Shown piece after piece: positions 44,975 to 54,204 of a stretch of DNA of 64,000 nucleotides. Within the stretch, counting starts at the first letter, position 1; each line of letters starts with the position of its first letter. The stretch spans positions 62,001 through 126,000 of the forward strand of contig JAJDTB010000068.1 in NCBI GenBank assembly GCA_022827345.1. Reading direction: 5' to 3'. Made by a program: the position numbers and the translations under genes. Source of the stretch: Gemmatimonadota bacterium. Lineage in GTDB: Bacteria; Gemmatimonadota; Gemmatimonadetes; Longimicrobiales; Gaopeijiaceae. The notes under the pieces are model-generated. The model searched no databases. It saw only the letters and a program-made list of their open reading frames with translations, and was not told where the DNA came from.

Positions 44975-46233
44975 CCGCTGATGTTCGGGTTGCCAAGCCG
45001 CTCCAGATCAGGGAGCGGCCAGCAAGTGGTATCTCCGTACTCCCTCCCCAGGTGATCCACGCCTGTGAAGAACGGCAGATCATAGACCAGCATGTCGCTG
45101 AGCCGGTGTCCGCCCTCCAGAAACAACTCACGGCGCCGCTGCTCGATCACCATGTTCATGATGTTGTCGCCGGTGGGCCCCTCCACCATGTCCGTGGCGG
45201 GATCGAAGGGTTGCAGCCCAGCACGAGCGTGAAGCTTGTTGATGACGTCCACCGCAGCCGAACCTCCCTGGGACTCGGCCATGATCAACTGCGCCTCCAC
45301 CCAAGTGGCGAGCGGGATGTTGTCCGACAGGGTCTTGTACTTGGTGGTCTGCCACCAGTCGACATCGTAGGCGGCGATCACACCGTTGTAGAAGAGTTCG
45401 ACCCTGGGGTCGGGATCACCCTTCCACTCGATCCCGCGGAAGGGTGGGGCAACCGTGTAGTCGGAACGCCGCACGTTGCTGTCGACAAAGCGATTCCACC
45501 GCCGTCGGGGCGTGTCGTCCCGGTTCACATCGTACTGGAACTCCTCCGGCACGGTCGCTGCCGCCGTAGCGGCCCCGTTGAGGTTGCCCATGCCGCGGCG
45601 TGCCCTCGCGAGTCCGACGCTGGCCATGTTGCGGATATCGTCGTTGCTGCCCGCCATGCTGATCGCGCGCTCGAACCGCTCCGACGAGACCGCGAGCACC
45701 TCGGAAGGCTGCATGAGCGGTCCGCCGTCGAGCGCCATCTCGCAGAAGTTCTCGCCCAGCATGAGCAGGCTGTAGCCCTCGTACGCCGACGCCGTGGCCA
45801 GCATGTCGTTCTTATCGCCCGGGACGTCGGCGTCGCCGAAACCGGTGATCCGCTCGAACGCGTCCTTGGCCTGAAAGCGCGCCGTGTGAATCACGACGTA
45901 CTGGCCGAAGCCGCCCTCGTCGCAGGCGGCGCGGACGTAGTTGTCGTTCTGGGCGTTGATCTGGCGGCCGCCCCACTCGCGGTAGACCTGCCCCCCCGAG
46001 GTGTGCCACCACTCGTCCGACATGGCCGAACTGCCCGCCGAATAGTTGGTGTAGGCGCACTCGAAGTCGGCGATGGCACTTTCGACGAGAAGCGCCGAGA
46101 TCCCGGGGTCGTCGAGTGTCTTGGCCTCGACCACGCCGGGGAGATCCACTTCGAGGAGGTCTGAGCATCCGCTCGCCAACACGGCTGCCGCGACCAGGGG
46201 GAAGAGTCGTCTTATCTGGTTCTTGCCTTGCAT
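44971..46233 (-). CDS. SusD/RagB-family outer-membrane lipoprotein
   Basis: 420 residues with lipobox LASGCSD. SusD-like features are NKLHARAGLQPFDPATD and MVIEQRRRELFLEGGHRLSD, plus the C-terminal TCWPLPDLERLGNP that closes these proteins. It would bind the substrate at the cell surface and hand it to the SusC channel encoded just upstream (15-nt gap). The presence of S9 peptidase genes in the same run suggests peptides rather than glycans. Confidence 0.88.
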   Translation of the reverse strand: MQGKNQIRRLFPLVAAAVLASGCSDLLEVDLPGVVEAKTLDDPGISALLVESAIADFECAYTNYSAGSSAMSDEWWHTSGGQVYREWGGRQINAQNDNYVRAACDEGGFGQYVVIHTARFQAKDAFERITGFGDADVPGDKNDMLATASAYEGYSLLMLGENFCEMALDGGPLMQPSEVLAVSSERFERAISMAGSNDDIRNMASVGLARARRGMGNLNGAATAAATVPEEFQYDVNRDDTPRRRWNRFVDSNVRRSDYTVAPPFRGIEWKGDPDPRVELFYNGVIAAYDVDWWQTTKYKTLSDNIPLATWVEAQLIMAESQGGSAAVDVINKLHARAGLQPFDPATDMVEGPTGDNIMNMVIEQRRRELFLEGGHRLSDMLVYDLPFFTGVDHLGREYGDTTCWPLPDLERLGNPNISG

Positions 46234-46248
46234 CTCGGTTGCTCCCCT

Positions 46249-49200
46249 CTAGAAGACTGCGCGGATGGTGAAATCGATCCGCTGCATCTGCGGCCAGAGA
46301 TCCTGTACGTACGCGCCCTTGTCTCCGATGTCGCCGTTCCAGTCCGTGTTCGAATGGACTTCGGGGTCGATGACGCGGGTGCCGTACAGCTCTCTTGTCG
46401 CCTGCCAGAGCACGAACATGTTGTGCGCGGACAGCTGGGCCGTGGCCCGGGCGGCCCCCATGAGCGAGGCGATGCCGGAGGGCAGATCCCACCGCAGCGT
46501 GATGTCGCGCAGCTTGGCGAAGCCCGAGTCGACCGCGCCGGCCTGGCAGACAAATCCCATCTGGTCATAGGCGGCCAGTATGGGATCCTGTTCACCGGGC
46601 GGGAGGTTGATCTCCCGGGTGTTGCGGAAGAAGACGTTCGCCCAGGCAATGTCGCCGTTACACTTGTAGTAGCCGCCCTGCCCATCCGCGGTGGCGCTCA
46701 ATGTCCACTGCCTGAAGCGCAGGTTGAGCGTTCCCGCCACATCCCATGTGGGGGTGGGCGAACCCCAGTACGCGGTGCCTGCCTCGGCGCAGGGAACCGC
46801 GGGGCCGCCGCCAGAGATCGGGTCGCCACCCTCGCACATCATGTTTACGAGTTCGCCGGTCGCGTCCCACTCGGCGCTGAGGACCTTCTTCATGAACATC
46901 GAGGCTACAGGGTAGCCCTCGACATGGCGCTGACCGGGCCACGGCAGCCCGATCAGCGGCGGTGTGATCCCGCCGAGGTCCACCACCTTGTTGTCGGTCT
47001 TGGCGTAGCTTGCCCCCAGGTCCAGGCCCCAGTCCTCGGAGCGGAGAACCTGGGTCCCTACGGCCACCTCGAACCCCTTGTTGCTCACTTCGCCGACGTT
47101 CACGAACTGCGTGCCTGGGAAACCGAGTGAAGGAAGCGCAGCCGCGGGCACGATTGCGTCCTTGCGGCTCTGGTCGTAGTAGGTGAAATCGATCGTGACC
47201 TTTTGATCGAGGAGGCTTGCATCGAAGCCCAGCTCCAGCTCTTGCCCCACCTCGGGCTTCAGGTCGGCGTTGCCGATGTTTGACGGGGTCAGCGTCGGAG
47301 TTCCCCCTCGCCCCGTGGCGGGTGAGTAGAGGCGAGTGGCCGCGAAGACATCGGGTTGCTGTCCCGCCCGTCCCCACGCGGCCCGAAGCTTGAGAGTGTT
47401 GACGAGCGGCACCGACCAGAACGGCTCTTCACTGAGCACCCAGGCCGTGCTCACCTTCGGGTAGACGACAAAGTCGAAGTTCTCGCCGAACGCGCTGTTG
47501 TCATCTCCCCGAACCGCGCCGGTCAGGAAGAGGCGGTTTCTCCAGCCGACCTGTTCCTGCACGTAGACGCCGAAGGTCTTGTTCTCGATGAAACTCTCGT
47601 CGGCCAGGCGCTGGGCCGCAGCGCTCACCGTGGACACACCGGGCACCGGGAACTCGACGCCGCTGGCTGTGGTGATCTGATGCTTGCGCTGGTAGTACTG
47701 CACACCGGACGAGGTCTCCAGTCTGATGTCGTCGCTCAGATCAAAGGGGACCGTCGCGCTGTAGTTGACCGTGGTTAGGGTCGTACGGTCCTGAACCACG
47801 TCCTTTTGCCCGATGCTCCGCCGGAACGGTCCAGGTTGCTGCGCCGTGCGCGGCCAGAGGCTGAAGCTGCGCTGGTTCCCGAAGTCGCCGCCGATATCGA
47901 GCCGGTGGGTCAACCACTCGAAGGGAGAATGGCGAACGTAGAATCCGCCGGTGAAGCGGTCGACTTCCTCTTCTCCGCTTACGTAGTTGTGGTAGTCCTC
48001 GTGGGAATTGCGGAAGAACCCGCGCGACGGACCGTCGAGTTTGAGGGGACTGCCCCACATGAGCTGGAAGGTCATCGCCTGTTCGCCGCCCGATGTGCGG
48101 GTCTTCTGGCGGATGAAGCCCATGTTCGCGCCGACTTCAAGGACCTCGGTCGTATACGACAGGTTCGACCGGCCCGCCAGCTTGTTTTGCCATTGGTAGT
48201 CGACCATGCCCTGGTCGCGCAGGGCGTCGGCCGAGAAGTAGTAACGCAGGTTTTGAATTCCGCCGGACACGCTGGCGAACAGCGAGGTGGGAAGCCCCGT
48301 GCGGAAGACGGGTGTCCCACGCTCGCTCTCCAGCGTGACAAGGTTGGCCGAAAGGAGCTGGCCCGTATCGGAATCGATGCCCCACACCACCGGGTACTTG
48401 TTGGCCGCGTCGTACAGGAAGGACGCCCCCTGCCGCAGCGCGACCTCGAACCTGGGCGCACCCTGCTGTCCCCGCTTCGTGAATATCTGGATCACCCCGT
48501 TCGATGCCTCGGTCCCGTAGAGCGTCGCCGCGGCGGGGCCCTTGATGACCTCGATTCGTTCCACATCGTTGAGCGCAAGGTCGTTGAGCCGCGAGGGTCC
48601 ACCGCGACTGTTTACGAATGCGGCGGAATTGACGTTGTCACGGTTGTCCACGCGGACGCCGTCCACGAAGATCACCGGTTCGTTGGACAGCACCAGGCTG
48701 CCGGTTCCCCGGATCTTGATCGCACCGCCGCCGCCGATCTCACCGCCGACCGAACGCATGCGAAGTCCAGGAACTTCCGCAGTCAGCATGGACTGGATCT
48801 TGGGCGGCGAACGACGTTCGATGACCTCCGACATGGCTACTGCGCTAACCGCGTTGCCCACCGCCCGAGCCTGTGTGCCGCCGGCGGTACCGGTCACCAC
48901 GATCTCGTCGAGCGAAATAGCCTGTTGTTGCAATTCGACCCGGATCGAGCGGTCGCCCACGTTGACCGTTTGTTCCCACGGGGCATAGCCGATCATCAGC
49001 ACGCGCAGAGTCGCGGTCGCGCCGGGAACACCCTCGATCAGGAACGCACCGTTCGCGCGTGCCAGGTCACCGAGGCTCGTGCCGTCCACCGTCACCTGGG
49101 CTCCCACGAGCGGTTGCTGCGTATCGGCGTCGACGACGGTTCCGCCAACAGGGTTCTGGGCCAGCGCCGCTCCCGGGAGGGTCAGCGCGGCGAGTACCGG

Positions 49201-49299
49201 AAAGACGAATGAAAGAGGCGACGCCCGAGCGTCACGGGATGCGAGTCGAGCGAGAGGGAGGTTGAGGGGAATCGAGCCGGCGAAAGATAGAGTGACCAT
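46249..49299 (-). CDS. SusC/RagA-family TonB-dependent receptor
   Basis: 1016 residues from the ATG at 49299, which has GGAGGTG. It contains a signal peptide (ending near ALAQN), a carboxypeptidase-like regulatory domain (GGTVVDADTQQPLVGAQVTV), the SusC motif DEIVVTGTAGG and a plug domain (IRGTGSLVLSNEPVIFVDGV, then IEVIKGPAAATLYGTEASNG). The rest is the beta-barrel. It is the first gene of the SusC-SusD-S9 operon, behind a good sigma-70-like promoter. Confidence 0.93.
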   Translation of the reverse strand: MVTLSFAGSIPLNLPLARLASRDARASPLSFVFPVLAALTLPGAALAQNPVGGTVVDADTQQPLVGAQVTVDGTSLGDLARANGAFLIEGVPGATATLRVLMIGYAPWEQTVNVGDRSIRVELQQQAISLDEIVVTGTAGGTQARAVGNAVSAVAMSEVIERRSPPKIQSMLTAEVPGLRMRSVGGEIGGGGAIKIRGTGSLVLSNEPVIFVDGVRVDNRDNVNSAAFVNSRGGPSRLNDLALNDVERIEVIKGPAAATLYGTEASNGVIQIFTKRGQQGAPRFEVALRQGASFLYDAANKYPVVWGIDSDTGQLLSANLVTLESERGTPVFRTGLPTSLFASVSGGIQNLRYYFSADALRDQGMVDYQWQNKLAGRSNLSYTTEVLEVGANMGFIRQKTRTSGGEQAMTFQLMWGSPLKLDGPSRGFFRNSHEDYHNYVSGEEEVDRFTGGFYVRHSPFEWLTHRLDIGGDFGNQRSFSLWPRTAQQPGPFRRSIGQKDVVQDRTTLTTVNYSATVPFDLSDDIRLETSSGVQYYQRKHQITTASGVEFPVPGVSTVSAAAQRLADESFIENKTFGVYVQEQVGWRNRLFLTGAVRGDDNSAFGENFDFVVYPKVSTAWVLSEEPFWSVPLVNTLKLRAAWGRAGQQPDVFAATRLYSPATGRGGTPTLTPSNIGNADLKPEVGQELELGFDASLLDQKVTIDFTYYDQSRKDAIVPAAALPSLGFPGTQFVNVGEVSNKGFEVAVGTQVLRSEDWGLDLGASYAKTDNKVVDLGGITPPLIGLPWPGQRHVEGYPVASMFMKKVLSAEWDATGELVNMMCEGGDPISGGGPAVPCAEAGTAYWGSPTPTWDVAGTLNLRFRQWTLSATADGQGGYYKCNGDIAWANVFFRNTREINLPPGEQDPILAAYDQMGFVCQAGAVDSGFAKLRDITLRWDLPSGIASLMGAARATAQLSAHNMFVLWQATRELYGTRVIDPEVHSNTDWNGDIGDKGAYVQDLWPQMQRIDFTIRAVF

Positions 49300-49381
49300 G
49301 GCCCACCTCCGGTCCATCGGGGCGAGCCTGCGTACTCCCCCACACCGGCGGTCGAGCTAGGCTCGCTGGAAGAGTTGTGGC

Positions 49382-49410
49382 ATTGTACGCATATCTGTAT
49401 GTAAGCGCAA
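49382..49410 (-). promoter_or_regulatory. Sigma-70-like promoter of the SusC/SusD operon
   Basis: On the minus strand TTGCGC (49410-49405) and TACAAT (49387-49382) are separated by exactly 17 nt. The -10 box lies 83 nt upstream of the SusC start. It begins 6 nt downstream of the stop of the neighbouring plug-domain lipoprotein gene. The region is AT-rich compared with the surroundings. Confidence 0.65.
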
Positions 49411-49415
49411 GCGGG

Positions 49416-49829
49416 TCATCCGCCACTCCGGGTCATCACCATGATCACCCCGCCGGCGTGCCCTGTCCCGAATCGCGTCGTGGCATCCGCTGGGCTGATG
49501 TAGTGGATCTCGCGAATATCGCCTGCTGGTACGGTGCGTAGTTCTCGCGTCCCGCCCGCAAGGGGCACATTATCCACGTAGATCCGTGCGTAGCCTCCTC
49601 TCGCGTTCGTCAGGGATGGCGCCGCCCGGGGTCGCAGCCACATCGGCCGCAGCAGTTGCACCACATCATACGCATCGTTTGCACTGGTTCCCCGGGCCTC
49701 CTCGGCGGTGATCACATCCGACCCGCTGTACCGGGCAGCCGTACCACCCTGTTTGACACACCCGGCCGCCACCGTCCACCAGACACCGGCCATGATCAGA
49801 CCAGTGACCCAGTGGCGGCGGGACGTCAT
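49416..49829 (-). CDS. Small lipoprotein with a TonB-plug-like domain
   Basis: 137 residues with lipobox VAAGCVKQG. The mature part resembles the plug domain of TonB receptors without a barrel: YDVVQLLRPMWLRPRAAPS, ARIYVDNVPLAGG, PAGDIREIHYISPADATTRF and GTGHAGGVIMVMT. Its ATG overlaps the ppk stop (TGATG), with a GGAAGAGG Shine-Dalgarno. Whether it contacts TonB or a receptor cannot be told. Confidence 0.75.
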   Translation of the reverse strand: MTSRRHWVTGLIMAGVWWTVAAGCVKQGGTAARYSGSDVITAEEARGTSANDAYDVVQLLRPMWLRPRAAPSLTNARGGYARIYVDNVPLAGGTRELRTVPAGDIREIHYISPADATTRFGTGHAGGVIMVMTRSGG

Positions 49830-52123
49830 CACCTCTTCCGGCGTCTCTCCGGCCCACGCGCCGGCCGGTTCCTCAGCCGCGTGCCCTCGAACTCGCGCGC
49901 GTGTGCCCAGGCGATCATGGTATTGAAGGTGCACGTCTCACGTCGCGCGATGGGGGTGCGCTGCCGATAGCTGCCGTCGGGCTCCATCTCCCAGGCGCAG
50001 CGCCGGTCCGCCAGCTGGATGTCCAAAACCTGGCGGAGTTCGGAGCGAAGGGCGGGGCTCTCGACCGGGACCAGCGCCTCGACCCGCGCGCTGAGGTTGC
50101 GCCGCATGCAGTCGGCCGACCCGATGTAGTACTCCTCGTCGCCGCCGTTGCGGAAGTAGTAGATCCGCGAGTGCTGGAGGAAGCGCCCGACGACGCTCAC
50201 CACCCGGATGTTCTCGGACAGCCCGGGAATCCCCGGCCGGATCCGGCAGCTGTCCCGCACGATCAGGTCCACCTTGACGCCTTGGGCGGCGGCCTCGTAG
50301 AGCGCCCTTGTCACCTCGGGATCCTCGAGCGCGTTCATCTGGCACTGGATCTTCCCCGGGGAGTCCTCGGAGTGGAGCTCGCCCTCACGCCTGATCCGGC
50401 GCAGGATCGCCGAACGCAGATATTTCGGCGCCGGCAGCAGCTTCCAGTACTTCCGCTTGGGCCGGTACCCCGTCGTCAGGTAGTTGAACAGCTCGGTGAG
50501 GTCGGCCCCGATCGAGAGGTCGCAGGTCAGCAGCCCGTGGTCGCAGTAGGTGCGCGCGGTGCCGCCGTGGTAGTTGCCGGTCCCGATGTGCGCGTAGCGC
50601 CGCAGGCCGTCGTGGTCCTGCCGCACGACCAGAACCACCTTGCAGTGGGTCTTCAGCCCCAACACGCCGTAGGTGACGTGGATGCCGTGTGCGGCCAGCG
50701 CGTTGGCCCATTGGATGTTGGCCTCCTCGTCGAAGCGCGCCCGCAGTTCGATCACGACGGCGACCTGTTTGCCGCTGCGGGCGGCGAGCACGAGATGGTC
50801 GATGATGCTGCTGCGCGGAGCCATCCGGTAGAAGGTCATCTTGATGGCCCGCACCTTGGGGTCGTGCGCGGCTTCCCGCAGGAAACGCAGCACCGAGGTA
50901 TCGAATGCCTGATAGGGATGATGCAGCAGGATCGGCCCCTCTTCCCGGATGGTGTCGAAGATCGGGCGGCTGCTCAGAAGATCGGGGTGTTGCGAGGGCT
51001 GGTGGGGCATGTCCTTCAGCCCGGGCCGGGGCAGATCGTGAAGCTCCATGAGATCGCGCAGTCCCAGCAGTCCTTCGCCGGCGAACACGTCGCTGTCCTT
51101 CAGCCCGAGTACGCTCGTCAGGTGGACCAGGCGTTTGGAATCGAAGCCGTCGGCGACCTGCAGCCGCACGATCGGCGCCAGGCGGCGTTTTCGCAGACCC
51201 GCCTCGATCGTCTCGAGGAGGTCGTCAGCCATGTCCTCGTCCACGTCGTAGATCGCGTTGCGCGTCACGCGGAAAAACTCGCAGGCCAGGACCTCCATGC
51301 CCGGAAAGAGCAGGTCGAGGTTGTTGGCCATGATGCTCTCGAGGGGCACCCAGACGGAAGAGTCGTCGATCCGTACGAACCGCGGAATGCCCGTACCCAC
51401 CGGCACCTTGACCCGTGCGAGCATACTGTGCTCGTCGCGGGGGTAGTGCAGCGTGACGAGCAGATTCAGCGAGAGGTTGGAGATGAAGGGGAAGGGATGC
51501 GCGGGATCGGTCGCCTGCGGGGTTACAAGCGGATAGATGTTGCTGAGGTAGTGCTTGCGGAGCCACTTGCGCTGCTTTGAAGACAGGTCGTCCCAGTCGG
51601 CGACGCGGATCTGCTCGGCGGCCAGAGCGGCCAGGATCTCGCGGGCCGCTTCCCTCTGCCGCCGCTCCAGGCACCGCACCACCTCGTGGCACTGCTCGAT
51701 CTGCTCGCCCGGGGTGCGCCCGTCGACCGTCCGCTCGGTGATCCCCGCCTCGACCTGCTGCTTCAGCCCCCCGATCCGCTTCATGAAGAACTCGTCGAGG
51801 TTCGATCCGACGATCGAGAGGAACTTCAGCCGCTCCAGCAGGGGTGTCCTGGTGTCCTCGGCCTCGTGGAGCACCCGGAAGTTGAAGTTGAGCCAGGTCA
51901 GCTCGCGGTTCAGGTAGTATTCCGGCCGGTCGAGGTCGTGCTGGTCGGCGGCCTCGGGAACCGGAGTGGGGTCCGCGGGTGTAACAAAAGCAACGGTGTC
52001 GGGTTGCGGGGTGGGGGACGTGCACGCACCGGCCACGGTTCGCTGGACGGCGGCCGCGTCCGGCGATGCCGTGTGACCATTGCGGGTCGAATGGTCCAAC
52101 CGGGGCGGGGATGACTCGGACAT
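49829..52123 (-). CDS. ppk1: Polyphosphate kinase 1
   Basis: 764 residues from the ATG at 52123. The first ~70 residues are a low-complexity extension, then the PPK1 N domain starts at YYLNRELTWLNFNFRVLHEA. The head domain contains FLSIVGSNLDEFFMKRIGG, and the catalytic C domains have the phospho-His motif GLKTHCKVVLVVR and RYAHIGTGNYHGGTARTYCD. RIYYFRNGGDEEYYIGSADC is the last signature. It polymerises phosphate from ATP. Translation of the small plug-domain lipoprotein is coupled to it. Confidence 0.95.
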   Translation of the reverse strand: MSESSPPRLDHSTRNGHTASPDAAAVQRTVAGACTSPTPQPDTVAFVTPADPTPVPEAADQHDLDRPEYYLNRELTWLNFNFRVLHEAEDTRTPLLERLKFLSIVGSNLDEFFMKRIGGLKQQVEAGITERTVDGRTPGEQIEQCHEVVRCLERRQREAAREILAALAAEQIRVADWDDLSSKQRKWLRKHYLSNIYPLVTPQATDPAHPFPFISNLSLNLLVTLHYPRDEHSMLARVKVPVGTGIPRFVRIDDSSVWVPLESIMANNLDLLFPGMEVLACEFFRVTRNAIYDVDEDMADDLLETIEAGLRKRRLAPIVRLQVADGFDSKRLVHLTSVLGLKDSDVFAGEGLLGLRDLMELHDLPRPGLKDMPHQPSQHPDLLSSRPIFDTIREEGPILLHHPYQAFDTSVLRFLREAAHDPKVRAIKMTFYRMAPRSSIIDHLVLAARSGKQVAVVIELRARFDEEANIQWANALAAHGIHVTYGVLGLKTHCKVVLVVRQDHDGLRRYAHIGTGNYHGGTARTYCDHGLLTCDLSIGADLTELFNYLTTGYRPKRKYWKLLPAPKYLRSAILRRIRREGELHSEDSPGKIQCQMNALEDPEVTRALYEAAAQGVKVDLIVRDSCRIRPGIPGLSENIRVVSVVGRFLQHSRIYYFRNGGDEEYYIGSADCMRRNLSARVEALVPVESPALRSELRQVLDIQLADRRCAWEMEPDGSYRQRTPIARRETCTFNTMIAWAHAREFEGTRLRNRPARGPERRRKR

Positions 52124-52256
52124 CGCGTAAACATATGTTATGAGGGGTTGCACAGCCAGGAAGCGACGCGCTCGCGGCGTTGACCGATGGCTGATCGGCT
52201 TTCACCTTGCATCGGCAGGGCGAGGCAGCCCCTTCCTTGCGAAAGGAAAGCACGAG

Positions 52257-52757
52257 ATGAAGAACTACGCCGCCTTTCTTACCCTCTTTGCCGCCGCGTG
52301 TTCGTCGGCCCCGCTCTCATTCTACGGGGTCGCGCCGCCGGGACGGGACACCGCCTACCAGTGTGCGGTCGCCCAACTCAACATCATGGGCTACACCATC
52401 GAGGACGGGAACAGCGACACCGGGTTCGTGAGGGGTCGACGGCAGACGTCGGGGCTGGGCACCCAGCTCTTCACGGGGAACACCTACCACGACGTTCTCA
52501 CCGCTTCCGCCTACGACAACCCCGCCGGCGGCGAGACCAACCTGCGGGTGGTGGCGTCCCGGGTGGCGCAGCAGGATGTCGATCTTGTCGCGGGATTGAA
52601 TGACGCACCCGCCCAGGGCGAGGACATCATTGCGCCGTCGGACAGCGGGAAGGCCGATGCCCAGGCGTTGCTGGCTAACTGCGGCGTCTCCAACGTCACG
52701 GGCCCGACCCGCGGGCAGGAGCAGTTCCTGCTCGAGGGCCTGGTAGACCATCTCTGA
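52257..52757 (+). CDS. Small lipoprotein of unknown function
   Basis: 166 residues from the ATG at 52257 (AAAGGAAAG upstream). The lipobox is FAAACSS. The body is a small alpha/beta domain (RDTAYQCAVAQLNIMGYTIE, then GFVRGRRQTSGLGTQLFTG, then TNLRVVASRVAQQDVDLVAG). This resembles small lipoproteins that pair with cell-envelope functions. I do not recognise a named family. The next gene, menF, starts 12 nt later on the same strand. Confidence 0.65.
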   Translation: MKNYAAFLTLFAAACSSAPLSFYGVAPPGRDTAYQCAVAQLNIMGYTIEDGNSDTGFVRGRRQTSGLGTQLFTGNTYHDVLTASAYDNPAGGETNLRVVASRVAQQDVDLVAGLNDAPAQGEDIIAPSDSGKADAQALLANCGVSNVTGPTRGQEQFLLEGLVDHL

Positions 52758-52769
52758 CCTGCGAGTGGA

Positions 52770-54197
52770 TTGGCACGGCCTCGGCATACCTCGGTGACCA
52801 CGTCGCGATTGCATCAGGTGCGGGGAGAAGTGCCGGCGTCGTGCCCGCAGTCCTTTCTGCGGCTGTGCGAAGGAGGACCCCGGGGATTCTGGGCGTCGGG
52901 TGACAGATGGGTGGCCCACGGCGGGCTGACGGGCCGGGTGGCCGTCGAACACGACGCCGTCGACGCAGGGGAAGCCCGCTTCCGGTCGGTCAACAACGAT
53001 GCCGCGGAGCTGTTCCGGGGTCTCGCGGATCCGGATGCGCGGCCGCGGGTGTTCGGAGGATTCTCGTTCTGGCCCGGGGGCAGGATCGACCCGATCTGGT
53101 CGTCCTTCCCGCCCGCGCTCTTCCATCTGCCCGAAGTCGAGCTCGAGCACGATCCTTCCTCAGGGACCTGCACCCTCGTCGTGCGGGGTGCGACCACCAC
53201 GGCGGCACGGCGAAGCTGGGACCGCTGGGCAGCTTCGCTCGAACGCATGCCGGCGCGCGGTCGATCCGGCCGGTTGGCTGTGGGCAGCGCCGGAGTGGAT
53301 TCGCTGGGGGGGACGCACCGCCGGCCGTACTACGTCCCCCGGGTCGGAGCCTTCGGGACGGACCGCGCCACCTGGGGGCGCATGATCTGGCAGGCGCTGA
53401 GCAGGATCCGGGCGGGCGATGCGGAAAAGGTGGTGCTCGCCAGAGCCCTCGAGGTGGCGCCCGGCGCCGCGGTGGAGCCCGCCGACCTCGTGGCCGCGCT
53501 CTGGGCGGAGAATCACGGGAGCCACGTGTTCCTCTTCGAGCCGGTCCCGGGAGAAGTCGTGGTCGGGGCGGCGCCGGAGACGATCGCGACGCTGGTGGGC
53601 GGAGTGGTCAGAGCGACGGCCGTGGCCGGCAGCGCGAGGGTCGGCTCCGATTCGGTCGAGACCGCCCAGCTGGCGCGCGGGCTCTTCAACAGCGAGAAGG
53701 ACCGCGCCGAGCACGACTTCGTGGTTCGTGACATGGTGGCGCGCCTGCGGGCGCTGGGGTGTACGGTGCACCGGGATGTGGAGGCGCACGTCCTGGCTCT
53801 GGCCCGCATCCAGCACCTCGAGACCAAGATCGCCGCCGAGGTGCCCCCCGGGACTTCGCTTCTCGACATCCTCGAGTCGCTGCACCCGACGCCCGCCGTG
53901 TGTGGGATCCCGCGCGACGTGGCGCTGTCCGTGATCGCCGAGGGCGAGGTGTTCGACCGCGGGTGGTACGCCGGCCCGGTGGGCTGGTTCGATTCCGAAG
54001 GGAAGGGGATCTTCGTGCCGGCGTTGCGTTCGGCCGTCCGTTCGGGTGACAGGTGGCGGCTCTTTGCGGGCAGCGGCATCGTGCCCGGTTCGGATCCGGC
54101 GCTGGAATGGGAGGAGACGGAGCTGAAGTTCCGCCCGGTGTTGCGAGCGATCGCCCGGGCAGGCGCTGGCGAGAGCACCGCGGCCGGGACCGGGTGA
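52770..54197 (+). CDS. menF: Isochorismate synthase
   Basis: Up to 475 residues from a TTG at 52770; a GTG at 52794 is also possible. The chorismate-binding fold shows AGDAEKVVLARALEV, VVGAAPETIATLVGG, TAVAGSARVG, SEKDRAEHDFVVRDMV, HLETKIAAEVPPG and LHPTPAVCGIPRDVAL. It converts chorismate to isochorismate, the first step of menaquinone synthesis. It is followed 7 nt later by menD. The neighbours make menaquinone the clear fate, not siderophores. Confidence 0.92.
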   Translation: MARPRHTSVTTSRLHQVRGEVPASCPQSFLRLCEGGPRGFWASGDRWVAHGGLTGRVAVEHDAVDAGEARFRSVNNDAAELFRGLADPDARPRVFGGFSFWPGGRIDPIWSSFPPALFHLPEVELEHDPSSGTCTLVVRGATTTAARRSWDRWAASLERMPARGRSGRLAVGSAGVDSLGGTHRRPYYVPRVGAFGTDRATWGRMIWQALSRIRAGDAEKVVLARALEVAPGAAVEPADLVAALWAENHGSHVFLFEPVPGEVVVGAAPETIATLVGGVVRATAVAGSARVGSDSVETAQLARGLFNSEKDRAEHDFVVRDMVARLRALGCTVHRDVEAHVLALARIQHLETKIAAEVPPGTSLLDILESLHPTPAVCGIPRDVALSVIAEGEVFDRGWYAGPVGWFDSEGKGIFVPALRSAVRSGDRWRLFAGSGIVPGSDPALEWEETELKFRPVLRAIARAGAGESTAAGTG

Positions 54198-54204
54198 CCC
54201 CGGC

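Noticed and set aside
52127-52140. AACATATGTT palindrome upstream of ppk1 as a seventh dyad element
   Set aside because: It is a single short palindrome without the 18-3-18 design.
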